DNA from: Gammaproteobacteria bacterium
Lineage (GTDB): Bacteria > Pseudomonadota > Gammaproteobacteria > Thiohalomonadales > Thiohalomonadaceae
Length of the DNA stretch: 64,000 bases
Assembly (NCBI GenBank): GCA_003252455.1
Contig: QKED01000109.1
Coordinates: forward strand, 1-64,000
Reading direction: 5' to 3'
Under the pieces are notes generated by a model that saw nothing but the letters and a program-made list of their open reading frames with translations, did not search any database and had not been told where the DNA came from. The position numbers and the translations under genes are program-made. Shown in pieces: positions 18,438 through 27,916 of the stretch. Numbering within the stretch: position 1 is the first letter of the stretch; each line of letters begins with the position of its first letter.

Positions 18438-19105
18438 TGGAACGCTATACCGCACTCGGCGTACTGCTGTTCGCCCTCGTCGCCATCGCCCTCTCCATCC
18501 TCTTCGCCCCCGCCCCCGAGGAGGTCCCCCCCGAGTACCTGCCGTGGAACGTGCAGCCCACAGCGGACGGCTCGCTGCGCCTGTTCGGCATCACCCTCGG
18601 TGAGACCACCCTGCAGCAGGCCGTGGAGCGCTTCGAGGAGGATGTGGAGATCAGCCAGTTCGTCAGTGCCGACGAGCAGACCTTGGCGGTGGAGGCCTAC
18701 TTCGACAGCGTCCACCTCGGCGGCCTGCGCGCCAAGGTGGTGGTCACCCTCGACCTGCCCGATGCGGTGCTGCGTGGCATCTATCAGCGTGGTGCACGCA
18801 TCGCGACCATGGGCAGCGGCACGCGCAAGGTGACCCTCTCCAGCGCCGACCTCAAGCTCGCCCGCGCCACCCCCATCGCCAGCCTTACCTATCTGCCCCG
18901 TGCGCGCCTGGAGGCCCCCCTGCTGGAGAAGCACTTCGGTCAACCGAGCGAGCGCGTGGTCGATGGCGACAGCACCCACTGGCTCTACCCAGGCAAGGGC
19001 ATCGACATCATCACCAATGAGAAGAACAAGGTGGTGTTCCAGTACCTACGCCCACGCGACTTCCCTGCCATGCGCGCCCGTCTGGGGCAGAAGCCCGGGG
19101 TCTGA
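18437..19105 (+). CDS. uncharacterised single-pass envelope protein
   Basis: This 222-residue protein has one N-terminal hydrophobic anchor (ALGVLLFALVAIALSILFA), then a soluble, presumably periplasmic domain. The phrase LRLFGITLGETTLQQAVERF resembles SmpA/BamE-like or other small envelope lipoprotein folds, and a second similar half (LEAPLLEKHFGQPSERV) suggests an internal duplication. There is no lipobox. It is translationally linked to the preceding membrane gene and followed by a bidirectional terminator. The function is unknown; I would expect a conserved hypothetical protein. Confidence 0.72.
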   Translation: MERYTALGVLLFALVAIALSILFAPAPEEVPPEYLPWNVQPTADGSLRLFGITLGETTLQQAVERFEEDVEISQFVSADEQTLAVEAYFDSVHLGGLRAKVVVTLDLPDAVLRGIYQRGARIATMGSGTRKVTLSSADLKLARATPIASLTYLPRARLEAPLLEKHFGQPSERVVDGDSTHWLYPGKGIDIITNEKNKVVFQYLRPRDFPAMRARLGQKPGV

Positions 19106-19124
19106 CGGCCTGCCCTCCAATATC

Positions 19125-19161
19125 AAAAGGCCTCGTCACCGGCAGGTGACGAGGCCTTTTT
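19125..19161. terminator. bidirectional rho-independent terminator
   Basis: A 16-bp stem (AAAAGGCCTCGTCACC at 19125-19140 with its complement from 19145) closes on GGCA. It has A and T runs on its two sides, so it can end both the plus-strand pair above and the minus-strand ccoS unit. It lies between two convergent genes. Confidence 0.95.
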
Positions 19162-19180
19162 CATATTGCCCCACCCCAAA

Positions 19181-19408
19181 TTAGTCGTCGGCGTCGGGCA
19201 TACGCTGATCCGCTGCCTTGGCGCGCGCCTTGCGCCGCTCTTCGCGCATCGCCTCGGGCAGGTTGGGGTCGTCGTCGTCGAGTAGGATGCGGTGGGCGTC
19301 CCCCTCCATATCCTCGTATTGACCGCGGCGCACGGCGTAGATGAGCACCGCGACCATGGCGATGCCAAGAAAGATCATGCCTGGGATGAGCCCTTTGATA
19401 ACTTCCAT
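19181..19408 (-). CDS. ccoS: CcoS, cbb3 oxidase maturation protein
   Basis: This 75-residue protein has one N-terminal membrane helix (LIPGMIFLGIAMVAVLIYAV) followed by RRGQYEDMEGDAHRIL. The QYEDMEGxAxRIL pattern is the CcoS hallmark. CcoS is needed to insert cofactors into cbb3-type cytochrome oxidase. The acidic and basic C-terminal tail is longer than the minimal form. It follows ccoI by 15 bp and is the last gene of the ccoGHIS unit. Confidence 0.95.
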   Translation of the reverse strand: MEVIKGLIPGMIFLGIAMVAVLIYAVRRGQYEDMEGDAHRILLDDDDPNLPEAMREERRKARAKAADQRMPDADD

Positions 19409-19423
19409 CGAGAATACCCTCGG

Positions 19424-21886
19424 TTAGCCGCGCCGCGTATCGCGGAATAGGCGGCGGATGCGCGCGGCATTGCCGATCACCAGCAGTGAGCTGATGGGCA
19501 TAGAGATGGCCGCCACCAGCGGTGTGATGAAGGCGGCCATGGCCAGCGGCACCATGATGACGTTGTAGGTGATGGAGATGGCGATGTTCTGGCGGATGGT
19601 ACGCAGGGTACGGCGTGAGAGCCGCACGGCCTGCTCGACCCGCGCGAGTTCGTCGCTGATGAGCACGATATCGGCGCTGTCGGCGGAGACATCCGCCCCG
19701 GAGCCGAGCGCAATGCCCACATCGGCGCGGATCAGCGCAGGGGCATCGTTGATGCCATCACCGACCATCGCCACCCGCTCACCGCCCTCCTGCAGACGGC
19801 GGATCTCCGCGTCCTTCTGCTCCGGCAGCACCTCCGCGATCACCTGCATGCCACCGAGCTGGGCGGCCACCGCCTCTGCCACCGGGCGACGATCGCCGGA
19901 GAGCAGGGTCAGCCTGACTCCGGCACTCCGCAGGTGGTCGACCAGCGCCAGGGCGTCGGCACGCAGGCGGTCGGCCAGCGCGATGAGGCCAAAGGGGGTG
20001 CCATCTCGCGCTACATAGACCACCCCGGTCCCTTCGAGTTCCACGCGCCGCCCCGCCTCGACCAGCGCCTCCGGCAGAACCATCCCCTCTTCGGCAAACC
20101 AGGCTGCGGTACCGATATGCAGGCGGACCCCTTCCACTAGGGCACTGACCCCTTGGCCGGGGCGCCCGACAAAGCCACTCACCGTCAGCCCACGGAAGGC
20201 GAGCCCGCGCTCCTCGGCCGCGGCGGTGATGGCACGGGCGATGGTATGCTCGGAGAGGCGCTCCACTGCTGCGGCCAGGGTCAGCAGCCGAGCCTCGTCA
20301 CCCTCAAGAGCGACCAACTGAGTGATGCGCATGCGCCCCTCGGTGAGGGTACCGGTCTTGTCGAACACCACGTGATTGATGCCGGAGAGGCGCTCCAACA
20401 CCTCGCCATTCTTCACCAGGATACCATTACGCGCCCCCGCCCCCGCCGCCACGGCAATGGCCATAGGGGTGGCCAGACCGAAGGCGCAGGGGCAGGTGAT
20501 GATCAGCACCGAGGTCGCGGCCATCAGTGCCAGCTCGAAGTCGTTGCCGAGCCAGAAAAGGAAGGTGAGCGTGGCCAAGGTGAGGGTGGCGACCACGAAC
20601 CAGGGGACGATGCGGTCCGCGGTGCACTGGATCGGCGCCTTGCTCGCCTGCGCCTCCTCCACCAGGCGGATGATGCGCCCCAATGCGGTGTTACGCAGTG
20701 TGCCGACCACGCGCACGGTGAGCGCGCTGTCCACATTGACCGTACCGGCACTCACGCTGTCACCCGGGGCCTTGGCCACCGGCAACGACTCCCCGCTGAG
20801 CATCGCCTCGTCGACGGAACTCCGTCCCTCGACCACCTCGCCATCGACCGGCACCCGATCGCCGGCGCGGATCAGCACCCACTGCCCCGGCTTCACCGCG
20901 CGGATCGGCACGACCCGCTCCCCCCCCTCTTCGAGGAGCACCGCGCCGCGTGGCTGCATGTCGAGCAGGCGCTGGGTGGCGGAGACGGCGCTGCGTTTGG
21001 AGAGGGTCTCTAGGAAGCGTCCCACCAGGATGACAAAGATGAAGTTGACCACGGTGTCGAAGTAGACGTGGCCGACACCACTCACAGTGACGAAGAGCGA
21101 GTAGGCCCAGGTGGTCGTGGCACCGATGGCGATGGGCAGGTCCATGCTCAGGTGGCGCGAGCGCAGACCGCTCCAGGCGCCGCGCAGGAAGGGCCAGCCG
21201 GAGTAGAAGAGGGTCGGCGTGGCGAGGACAAAACCGATCCAGTGGAACATGTCGCGGAACTCGCCCTCGTCCGCACCAGTGTAGAGGGCGATGGAGATCC
21301 ACATCAGGTTCATCATCGCAAACCCGGCGAAGGCGAGGCGAAAGAGCTGCGCACGGTTCTGGCGCTTGAGCGTCCCCTCGGCCACCTCGGGGTCGTAGGG
21401 CACAGCGGCGTAGCCCACCTGGGCGAGACGCTCGATGATCTTGGAGAGTTGGGTAGTGCGGTTGTCCCAGCGTACCTTGAGGCGCTTGGCGGCCAGGTTG
21501 ACCCGCGCGTCCAGCACCCCGGGCAGCGCCCCGAGGCTGCGCTCAATGAGCCAGATACAGGCGGCGCAGTGGATACCCTCCACCAGCAGGTAGATCTCCC
21601 GCTCCTCGCCGAGGGAGTCGACAAACTCCTCCTGCACCTCGTCGAGGTCGAACAGGGCCAGTTCTTTGGGTGGCTCGGGGGGAGGAGAGAGGAGCAGGCC
21701 GTCGGGGGTCCGCTCGTAGAAACCCTGCAGACCCGCCTCGTGGATCATCTTGCAGACGGATTGGCAGCCGAGGCAGCAGAAGCGTCGTTCGGTACCCTCG
21801 ATCGCGGTACTGAACAGCTCCTGCTCCGGAAGGGGTAGCCCGCAGTGGTAACACTGCGAGTGGGGATCGGGGGAGGTGTGGCTCAC
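19424..21886 (-). CDS. ccoI: CcoI/FixI, P1B-type copper ATPase for cbb3 assembly
   Basis: This 820-residue heavy-metal P-type ATPase has an N-terminal Cys-rich segment (CYHCGLPLP, FCCLGCQSVC), an HMA domain with GIHCAACIWLIE, multiple membrane helices, the ion-channel motif TCPCAFGLATP, the phosphorylation motif DKTGTLTEG and the hinge GDGINDAPAL. CcoI supplies copper to the CcoN active site. It starts with GTG at 21886, three bases after the ccoH stop, so the pair is probably translationally coupled. The operon neighbours ccoG, ccoH and ccoS separate it from general CopA exporters. Confidence 0.96.
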   Translation of the reverse strand: MSHTSPDPHSQCYHCGLPLPEQELFSTAIEGTERRFCCLGCQSVCKMIHEAGLQGFYERTPDGLLLSPPPEPPKELALFDLDEVQEEFVDSLGEEREIYLLVEGIHCAACIWLIERSLGALPGVLDARVNLAAKRLKVRWDNRTTQLSKIIERLAQVGYAAVPYDPEVAEGTLKRQNRAQLFRLAFAGFAMMNLMWISIALYTGADEGEFRDMFHWIGFVLATPTLFYSGWPFLRGAWSGLRSRHLSMDLPIAIGATTTWAYSLFVTVSGVGHVYFDTVVNFIFVILVGRFLETLSKRSAVSATQRLLDMQPRGAVLLEEGGERVVPIRAVKPGQWVLIRAGDRVPVDGEVVEGRSSVDEAMLSGESLPVAKAPGDSVSAGTVNVDSALTVRVVGTLRNTALGRIIRLVEEAQASKAPIQCTADRIVPWFVVATLTLATLTFLFWLGNDFELALMAATSVLIITCPCAFGLATPMAIAVAAGAGARNGILVKNGEVLERLSGINHVVFDKTGTLTEGRMRITQLVALEGDEARLLTLAAAVERLSEHTIARAITAAAEERGLAFRGLTVSGFVGRPGQGVSALVEGVRLHIGTAAWFAEEGMVLPEALVEAGRRVELEGTGVVYVARDGTPFGLIALADRLRADALALVDHLRSAGVRLTLLSGDRRPVAEAVAAQLGGMQVIAEVLPEQKDAEIRRLQEGGERVAMVGDGINDAPALIRADVGIALGSGADVSADSADIVLISDELARVEQAVRLSRRTLRTIRQNIAISITYNVIMVPLAMAAFITPLVAAISMPISSLLVIGNAARIRRLFRDTRRG

Positions 21887-21889
21887 CGC

Positions 21890-22411
21890 TTATTCGTGGA
21901 CGATGATGCGCTGTTCGATGTCGTAACTATCTTCCTTGTGCGCGATCCGTACTTTGAGGTCCCAGATCCCCTTGAGCGGGAAGCGGATCTCCGCCTGGTA
22001 CTGACCGGCCATGGTCTCACTCATGCTCAGATCGAAGTCCGCCGCGGCATCGGCCGGGCGGTAGGCCTGCAGGGTCACCACAGCCCCCTTCAGCGGCTGA
22101 CCCACACGGTCGACCACCGTGAGGCGATAGGGTGCGACGACACCCAGTTGCGCCTTCTCGGGTACATCGAGGTGCATCTCCCATCCCAGTGCGGAGCGGG
22201 CGGCGAGTTTCTTACGCACATTCTCCTCGTGGTCACGACCCTTTTCGTAGTAGTCGCGCTCCACCAGGCCAGGGCTGGTGTAAAAAGCGGTGACGATAAA
22301 GATGACGTTCACCGTCAGCACCAGCACCAGCAGCAGCAGCCAGCCCAGCACCCAAGGGTTACGCAGGGCCTGCTTGTTATCCTGGGAGATCTTCATGGAA
22401 GTACCACTCAT
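21890..22411 (-). CDS. ccoH: CcoH/FixH family cbb3 assembly protein
   Basis: This 173-residue protein has one N-terminal membrane helix (WVLGWLLLLVLVLTVNVIFI) followed by the FixH signature ERDYYEKGRDHEENV and a periplasmic beta-rich domain. CcoH/FixH takes part in late assembly and stabilises the cbb3 oxidase. The start is uncertain: ATG at 22411 or, five codons later, at 22396; neither has a strong ribosome binding site. It lies between ccoG and ccoI. Confidence 0.92.
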   Translation of the reverse strand: MSGTSMKISQDNKQALRNPWVLGWLLLLVLVLTVNVIFIVTAFYTSPGLVERDYYEKGRDHEENVRKKLAARSALGWEMHLDVPEKAQLGVVAPYRLTVVDRVGQPLKGAVVTLQAYRPADAAADFDLSMSETMAGQYQAEIRFPLKGIWDLKVRIAHKEDSYDIEQRIIVHE

Positions 22412-22486
22412 AGCGATGGACTCGGCCTCGTGGGCCCCGCAGGGCGATGGCGCAGTTTAGCAGCAATCGCCCGGCGGGTCAGGCCG

Positions 22487-23902
22487 TTACTTCGTGGGGC
22501 CGAAGAACATGCTGGCGTACTCGGCGACCACCTTACCCTCGCTGTCGAGGACCTGGAAGATGACGTCGGTGCGCTCCTGCGTCAGCACGTCGCGGTCGGC
22601 GTGCACGAAGGCACTGAGGGAGGAGACATCACCCTTCACGGCGTTGAAGCTGGCACTGATGCCACGCAGCTCTAGGCCATCGATACCCACGGCACGGATA
22701 CTCAGGGTCTGGTCGCTGTTGGTCTTGTTCAGCACCTTGAAGTAGTACTTGTTCATGATGCTACCGTCGGTCTGCTGGATGTAGAGCGGCTGACGCTCGT
22801 GCAGGACCTTCAGCTCAATACCGGCCATGTTGGCCAGGCCGTAGATGATGCCGCTGGCGGCGAGGATCATGATGGTGATGTAGACCAGCGGACGGGCGCG
22901 CTTGTAGAACGGCTTGGTGGGCTTGCCCTCCAGCTCGTCGAGACAGGCGTAACGGATGAGCCCCTTGGGCTTACCGATCTTCTCCATCACCGAGTCACAG
23001 GCGTCGATGCACAGGGCACAGGTGATGCACCCCTCGTGCTGACCGGTACGGATGTCCACGCCGGTGGGGCAGACTGCGACGCACTGGTTGCAGTCCACGC
23101 AGTCACCGTGGCCCTCCTGCTGTTTGCCCTTGATCAGGCGCCCACGCTTCTCGCCGCGCTTGAAGTCATAGGCCGGCAGAATAGTCTCACGGTCGTACAT
23201 CACACCCTGGATGCGGGCATAGGGGCAGAGCCAGAAGCAGACCTGCTCACGCATGAAGCCAGCCAGCACATAGGTGCCGACGGTAAATGCGCCGAGCACG
23301 GCCCAGGCCAGGGTCGAGGCGGAGAGGGTCAGGTAGTCGTGCCAGAGCTTGAAGGCATCGGTAAACCAGGCGGCGAAGCTGATGCCGGTGAGCATGGAGA
23401 TGACCAGCCAGGCAACATGCTTGGGCAGCTTGACCTTGAGCTTGGCCAGACCGAAGGGCTCCTTATCGAGCTTACGACGCTTGGCCGGGTTACCTTCCAG
23501 CTTGTCTTCGATCCAGGTGAAGATGTCGGTCCAGATGGTCTGGAAGCAGAAGTAGCCACAGAAGACGCGGCCCGCGATGGAGGTGACCACCGCCAGCAGG
23601 ATGGCGAAGAAGAGCAGCACCAGGGAGAGCATCCACACATCCTGCGGCAGGATAGTCAGCTCGAAGATGTGGAATTGGCGATTGGGGATATCGAACAGGA
23701 CCGCTTGGCGGTCACCCCAGCGCAGGTAGGGGCCGAAGAAGAAGACCAGCCAGACGGACATGGTCAACCACTTGAGGGAGCGGAACTTACCCGGCATGCG
23801 CTTGGCATGGATCGTCTCGTCGCCGGTGTTGAGGGTCCACTGCCCCGACTCTTCGTAGAGTTCATCGGCATTGCTCTGATGATCAACCTTCTGATCGCTC
23901 AC
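22487..23902 (-). CDS. ccoG: CcoG, membrane ferredoxin-like cupric reductase for cbb3 assembly
   Basis: This 471-residue protein has membrane helices in its N-terminal half and a pair of 4Fe-4S motifs: CVDCNQCVAVCPTGVDIR, then CITCALCIDACDSVM. The C-terminus is a beta-rich domain with the FixG tail pattern (FFGPTK). CcoG (RdxA/FixG) reduces Cu(II) to Cu(I) for delivery to cbb3 oxidase. It is the first gene of ccoGHIS, separated from ccoNOQP by a strong terminator, so it needs its own promoter in 23903-24070. I saw only a weak Fnr-like half-site (TTGAT near 23955). Confidence 0.96.
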   Translation of the reverse strand: MSDQKVDHQSNADELYEESGQWTLNTGDETIHAKRMPGKFRSLKWLTMSVWLVFFFGPYLRWGDRQAVLFDIPNRQFHIFELTILPQDVWMLSLVLLFFAILLAVVTSIAGRVFCGYFCFQTIWTDIFTWIEDKLEGNPAKRRKLDKEPFGLAKLKVKLPKHVAWLVISMLTGISFAAWFTDAFKLWHDYLTLSASTLAWAVLGAFTVGTYVLAGFMREQVCFWLCPYARIQGVMYDRETILPAYDFKRGEKRGRLIKGKQQEGHGDCVDCNQCVAVCPTGVDIRTGQHEGCITCALCIDACDSVMEKIGKPKGLIRYACLDELEGKPTKPFYKRARPLVYITIMILAASGIIYGLANMAGIELKVLHERQPLYIQQTDGSIMNKYYFKVLNKTNSDQTLSIRAVGIDGLELRGISASFNAVKGDVSSLSAFVHADRDVLTQERTDVIFQVLDSEGKVVAEYASMFFGPTK

Positions 23903-24076
23903 GTCAGCCTCCTGTCCGCTTATGCTCGGATAGATAAGATCGAATACAACTCTCTTGATGCGCGAACGCCCATAAGAGGGTCGCGCCCGTCACCTCGACT
24001 GATGTGGTTTCGGCCATCCCTCTATCGGGGACATGCCGCTCGCTGTGCGTAGAGGGCTATATTAGCACAGCCTAAT

Positions 24077-24107
24077 AAAAAAGGGGGGTACCGAAGTACC
24101 CCCCTTT
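24077..24107 (-). terminator. strong rho-independent terminator ending the ccoNOQP unit
   Basis: On the minus strand GGGGGGTAC pairs with GTACCCCCC around TTCG and runs into a T tract. It lies 35 bp after the small CcoM-like gene, between it and ccoG. Confidence 0.93.
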
Positions 24108-24141
24108 GTCAGTAGGCTGCACGGCGGTAACCGCCGCTCGC

Positions 24142-24258
24142 TTACTTCTTGTTGTCGTCCTTCCACACCAGGTTGTACACCTTGTAGGAAAGGTAGCCGA
24201 GGACGACCACTGAGATGATTACAGTAAGGTAAGAACCGATTGCGACCCAATCACCCAT
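24142..24258 (-). CDS. 38-residue single-helix protein, candidate CcoM-like cbb3 subunit
   Basis: This is a short frame with a good ribosome binding site (GGGAGAAGAG before ATG at 24258). It encodes MGDWVAIGSYLTVIISVVVLG, a hydrophobic helix, then YKVYNLVWKDDNKK. The size, single helix and C-terminal WKDxxKK ending resemble CcoM, the extra small subunit seen in the Pseudomonas stutzeri cbb3 structure, as I recall that sequence. It sits 77 bp after ccoP and before the operon terminator, the right place for a subunit gene. It is too short for most gene finders. A different 62-codon frame overlaps it but lacks these features. Confidence 0.72.
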   Translation of the reverse strand: MGDWVAIGSYLTVIISVVVLGYLSYKVYNLVWKDDNKK

Positions 24259-24335
24259 CTCTCTTCTCCCTTATTTACATGTTTCCCCGTGGCACGGCCA
24301 CGGGGTCACTGATGTGTGGGGCGTAAGCGCGAGGC

Positions 24336-25193
24336 TTACTGACCACCACCCAGGTTGTAGACATACACGGCGAGCTTCTTGATGTCGGACTCGCTGAGGT
24401 TGCCGCCGAACTTGGGCATCACTGCGTTGCGGGACTCGGCATTGCCGGGCACGTTCACACCGAACTTGATGGTGTGGTACGCGCTCTCCTCGCCACCCGG
24501 GGCGAAGCGCCAGATGCCGTCGGTCAGGTTGGCAGAGCCCAGGGCGTGCATACCCTTGGCGTCCATACCGTGGCAAGCGAAGCAGGCGCCCTTGCCGGTA
24601 AAGATAGCCTTACCAGGCGCATACTCGGTGCCGCTGTTCAGGCCGGTGACATACTTGGCCACGTCACGCAGCTCCTGATCGCTCAGGGTACCGGCGTGGG
24701 CGGGCATCATGCCCATACGACCGTTGGTGATGGTCTCGACGATCTTGTCGATGGTGCCACCGTAGAGCCAGTCGTCGTCGGCCAGGACCGGGAAGCCGGG
24801 GTTACCGGCGCCACCGGAGCCGTGGCATGCGGCGCACTTGTCACCGAACAGCACCTTGGCGGAACGCTGCACGTACTCGTTGAGCTGCTGGTCCTTGAGG
24901 ATGTCGGCCGCGCTCATGGAGGCGATCTTCTCCTCGAAGGGGGCGCGGACGCCCTCGACCTCTTTCAGGTCGGCCTTGTACTCACCGATGGCGGTCCAGC
25001 CGGAGACGCCCTCGAAGTGAGAGCTGACCAGCGGCCAAGAGGGGTACCAAATGGTGTAGCCGATCACCAGGATCCAGCTGGCGTGGAAGCCCATGCGCCA
25101 CCAGGTCGGCGGGTCATTGGTCAGCTCACGCAGATCCTCGTCCCAGAAATGCCCGGTGTTGTTTTCACCCGGAAACGGATTGTGTTCACTCAT
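24336..25193 (-). CDS. ccoP: CcoP, di-haem cytochrome c subunit of cbb3 oxidase
   Basis: This 285-residue protein has an N-terminal segment DEDLRELTNDPPTWW typical of CcoP, one membrane helix near residues 36-52 and two cytochrome c domains with CAACH at 120-124 and CFACH at 205-209. It receives electrons from soluble carriers and passes them to CcoO. The likely methionine ligands lie in MMPAH and VMPKFGG. It follows ccoQ by 2 bp. Confidence 0.97.
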   Translation of the reverse strand: MSEHNPFPGENNTGHFWDEDLRELTNDPPTWWRMGFHASWILVIGYTIWYPSWPLVSSHFEGVSGWTAIGEYKADLKEVEGVRAPFEEKIASMSAADILKDQQLNEYVQRSAKVLFGDKCAACHGSGGAGNPGFPVLADDDWLYGGTIDKIVETITNGRMGMMPAHAGTLSDQELRDVAKYVTGLNSGTEYAPGKAIFTGKGACFACHGMDAKGMHALGSANLTDGIWRFAPGGEESAYHTIKFGVNVPGNAESRNAVMPKFGGNLSESDIKKLAVYVYNLGGGQ

Positions 25194-25195
25194 CT

Positions 25196-25393
25196 CTATT
25201 TATCCTCCGCGTCGTAGTCGTCCACGTCAGGGTGGCGACGCGACTCCAGTTTCGCTTTGTTCTTCGGGTGGAATACGTACACATACATGACGATCATCAG
25301 CACCAGGATGGCAACATTCATGATGATGCCAACCCAGTCGTTGAGCGTGAGGGCCGCCCAGTCTGTGCTGAAGTATTCCTTCAGACTACTCAC
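25196..25393 (-). CDS. ccoQ: CcoQ, small subunit of cbb3 oxidase
   Basis: This 65-residue protein has a single membrane helix ([22 protein letters not shown]) followed by HPKNKAKLE, the usual CcoQ pattern of helix plus short charged tail. CcoQ stabilises the oxidase core. It overlaps the end of ccoO by four bases and precedes ccoP by 2 bp, so all are translated from one message. Confidence 0.93.
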   Translation of the reverse strand: MSSLKEYFSTDWAALTLNDWVGIIMNVAILVLMIVMYVYVFHPKNKAKLESRRHPDVDDYDAEDK

Positions 25394-26106
25394 TTACGGT
25401 AGTCCTTCTCTTCGTCGAACTTGACCATGGTGCCGAGCACCTGCAGGAAGGCCACGACGGCATCCATCTCGGTCTTGCCAGCGACGGCGCTGGAGGCAGA
25501 GTTGATGTCGGCATCGGTGTAGGGCACACCGAGGGCCTTCATGGCAGACATACGCTTGGCGATGCCGGTACCGTCGATGCCGTTATGCTCCAACCAGGGA
25601 TAGTTGGGCATTACGGACTCGGGCACCACGGAGCGCGGCGCACGGAGGTGACGGACGTGCCAGTCGTTGGAGTACTTGCCGCCGACGCGTGCAAGGTCAG
25701 GACCGGTACGCTTGGAGCCCCACTGGAAGGGGTGGTCGTACATGGACTCGGAGGCGAGGCTGTAGTGGCCATAGCGCTCCTTCTCGTCACGGAAGGGACG
25801 GATCATCTGTGAGTGGCAGGTATAGCAGCCTTCACGGGTGTAGACGTCGCGACCGGCGAGTTCGAGGGGGGTGTAGGGACGGACGCCGTCACCGGCCTTC
25901 CAATCGGCCAGGGTCTGGCCTTCCTTACGGTCCCAGATCACCTCGGGGGCGGTGCTCTTATGCTCCATGGTGCCGTCGAGGTAGAACAGCGGAACGATTT
26001 CGACGATACCACCCACAGAGAGGAGGATCATCAGCATGATGACCATGCCGAAGACATTGCGCTCGAGCTTGTCTTGGAACTGGGTCGAGTAGATTTTATC
26101 GGCCAT
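25390..26106 (-). CDS. ccoO: CcoO, mono-haem cytochrome c subunit of cbb3 oxidase
   Basis: This 238-residue protein has an N-terminal membrane anchor near residues 20-42 ([20 protein letters not shown]) and the haem-binding CYTCH at 94-98 inside [15 protein letters not shown], a CcoO signature. It carries electrons from CcoP to CcoN. It lies 20 bp downstream of ccoN and overlaps ccoQ. Confidence 0.97.
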   Translation of the reverse strand: MADKIYSTQFQDKLERNVFGMVIMLMILLSVGGIVEIVPLFYLDGTMEHKSTAPEVIWDRKEGQTLADWKAGDGVRPYTPLELAGRDVYTREGCYTCHSQMIRPFRDEKERYGHYSLASESMYDHPFQWGSKRTGPDLARVGGKYSNDWHVRHLRAPRSVVPESVMPNYPWLEHNGIDGTGIAKRMSAMKALGVPYTDADINSASSAVAGKTEMDAVVAFLQVLGTMVKFDEEKDYRK

Positions 26107-26126
26107 TGTTGTAGATCTCCTCTCGA

Positions 26127-27554
26127 TTAGGCGCTGGCAGGAGCAGCACTACCGCTCTTCACGGGTGCGGCCTGACGGACGGTCATGATGACGTTGTAGA
26201 GCATCACGACACCACCGGCCCAGTAGATGAGACCACCGACTGCACGCATGGTGTAGTAGGGGTGCATGGCAGCGACGGACTCGGCGAAGGTGTAGGTCAG
26301 GGTGCCGAACTCGTCGTAGTCACGCCACATCAGGCCCTGCATGATGCCGGAGACCCACATGGCGGTGATGTAGACCACGGCGCCGATGGTAGCCATCCAG
26401 AAGTGCAGGTTCACCAGCTTGGCGCTATACATCTCGGTGTTCCACAGCTTCATGATCATGTGGTACAGGGCACCGCAAGCGACCATGGCAACCCAGCCCA
26501 GGGCACCGGAGTGCACGTGACCGACGGTCCAGTCGGTGTAGTGGGAGAGGGCGTTCACGGTCTTGGAGGACATGACCGGGCCTTCGAAGGTGGACATGGC
26601 GTAGAAGGCCAGAGACATGATGAGGAAGCGCAGGACATAGTCGTCACGCAGCTTATCCCAGGCACCGGAGAGGGTCATCATGCCGTTGATGGCACCACCC
26701 CAAGACGGGATGATCATGGCCAGAGAGACGGCGGCGCCCAGGGAGCCGGTCCAGTCGGGCAGCGCGGTGTACTGGAGGTGGTGGGCACCCAGCCAGACGT
26801 AACCGAACATCAGCGCCCAGAAGTGGATCACAGACAGACGGTAGGAGAAGACCGGGCGACCGGCCTGCTTGGGCACGAAGTAGTACATGATGCCGAGGAA
26901 GCCAGCGGTCAGGTAGAAGCCCACTGCGTTGTGACCCCACCACCACTGGATCATGGCGTCCTGCACACCGGAGAAGACGGAGTAGGACTTGAACAGCTCG
27001 ACCGGGATGGCCAGGGAGTTCACGACATGCAGGTAGGTGATCATCACCATCATGCCCATGAAGAACCAGTTGGACACGTAGATGTGGCTGGTCTTGCGGA
27101 TGGCGACGGTCATGATGAAGTTGATGCTGTAGGAGAGCCACACCACGGCGATGAGCACGTCGATCGGCCACTCAAGCTCGGCATACTCCTTACCGGAGGT
27201 CAGACCCAGCGGGAGGGTGATGACGGCCAGCACGATGATGACGTTCCAGCCCCAGAAGGCGAACCAAGCGAGCTTGTTGCTCCACAGGGCGGTACCGCAG
27301 GTACGCTGAACACTGTAGAAGCCGGTAGCCATCAGCACGCAGCCGCCGAAGGCGAAGATCACTGCATTGGTGTGCAGCGGACGCAGACGACCGAAGCTCA
27401 GCTCGGCCATATCGAGATTCAGAGCCGGAAATGCCAGCTCCCATGCCACGTAGTCACCCACCAGGGTGCCCACCACCAAGTACACCACAGCCGCGATGGT
27501 GAACCATCGAACGACTTCGAAGTGGTACTTCTGCTCAGCTTGAGTCGCTTCCAC
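26127..27554 (-). CDS. ccoN: CcoN, catalytic subunit I of cbb3-type cytochrome c oxidase
   Basis: This 475-residue haem-copper oxidase subunit has about 12 membrane helices. Haem and copper ligand histidines are visible in [39 protein letters not shown] and [14 protein letters not shown]. It reduces oxygen at high affinity and pumps protons, suiting microaerobic sulfur oxidation. It heads the ccoNOQP operon. A CRP/Fnr-type palindrome lies about 250 bp upstream. Confidence 0.98.
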   Translation of the reverse strand: MEATQAEQKYHFEVVRWFTIAAVVYLVVGTLVGDYVAWELAFPALNLDMAELSFGRLRPLHTNAVIFAFGGCVLMATGFYSVQRTCGTALWSNKLAWFAFWGWNVIIVLAVITLPLGLTSGKEYAELEWPIDVLIAVVWLSYSINFIMTVAIRKTSHIYVSNWFFMGMMVMITYLHVVNSLAIPVELFKSYSVFSGVQDAMIQWWWGHNAVGFYLTAGFLGIMYYFVPKQAGRPVFSYRLSVIHFWALMFGYVWLGAHHLQYTALPDWTGSLGAAVSLAMIIPSWGGAINGMMTLSGAWDKLRDDYVLRFLIMSLAFYAMSTFEGPVMSSKTVNALSHYTDWTVGHVHSGALGWVAMVACGALYHMIMKLWNTEMYSAKLVNLHFWMATIGAVVYITAMWVSGIMQGLMWRDYDEFGTLTYTFAESVAAMHPYYTMRAVGGLIYWAGGVVMLYNVIMTVRQAAPVKSGSAAPASA

Positions 27555-27916
27555 GAGTACTCTCCTCTGTTTACTAAAAACTTAAAACCTGACGATGCGG
27601 GGCCCAGAGGTACCCCAGCCCGAAATGTTTTGCCGACCACCGCCCGAAAAACGAGCTCGTATGTTCACTACTGCGGTTCGAAAGTCCGGGAGGGTCAAAA
27701 CCAGCCTCCGCACCGGCAGTGCCGCCCTCTGACGGGGACAATCAATGCCGCAGACTCCAGGGATTCGCGATCCGGGATGGTAGCGGAAACCCCCCCGACA
27801 GAACATTGACATTTGTCATATTTCTTCCCGAGAGCGGCAAAATTCTGTGTTATATGCCACAGAATCCCTGGTGTTTCACTTGGTTTTTCGGGCGCAAGGC
27901 CCAATATCGGTCGGGT
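27555..27916. promoter_or_regulatory. upstream region of ccoN with CRP/Fnr-type palindromes
   Basis: This 362-bp gap separates ccoN from the end of the fnr gene. TTGAC-ATTT-GTCAT at 27806-27819 resembles the Fnr/Anr/Dnr consensus TTGAT-N4-ATCAA in spacing and most positions. Close by, ATTCTGTG (27842-27849) and CACAGAAT (27858-27865) form a perfect 8-bp inverted repeat with an 8-nt spacer. Both are plausible operators for ccoNOQP; binding is inferred. No gene is evident here. Confidence 0.55.

Noticed and set aside
24062-24250. 62-codon minus-strand frame after ccoP
   Set aside because: It overlaps the 38-codon CcoM-like gene in another frame, includes the terminator sequence and has no ribosome binding site or membrane helix.
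26262-27809. 515-codon open frame on the plus strand opposite ccoN
   Set aside because: It is a shadow of ccoN (His/Gly/Val-rich, no motif); the minus-strand frame has the full oxidase ligand set.
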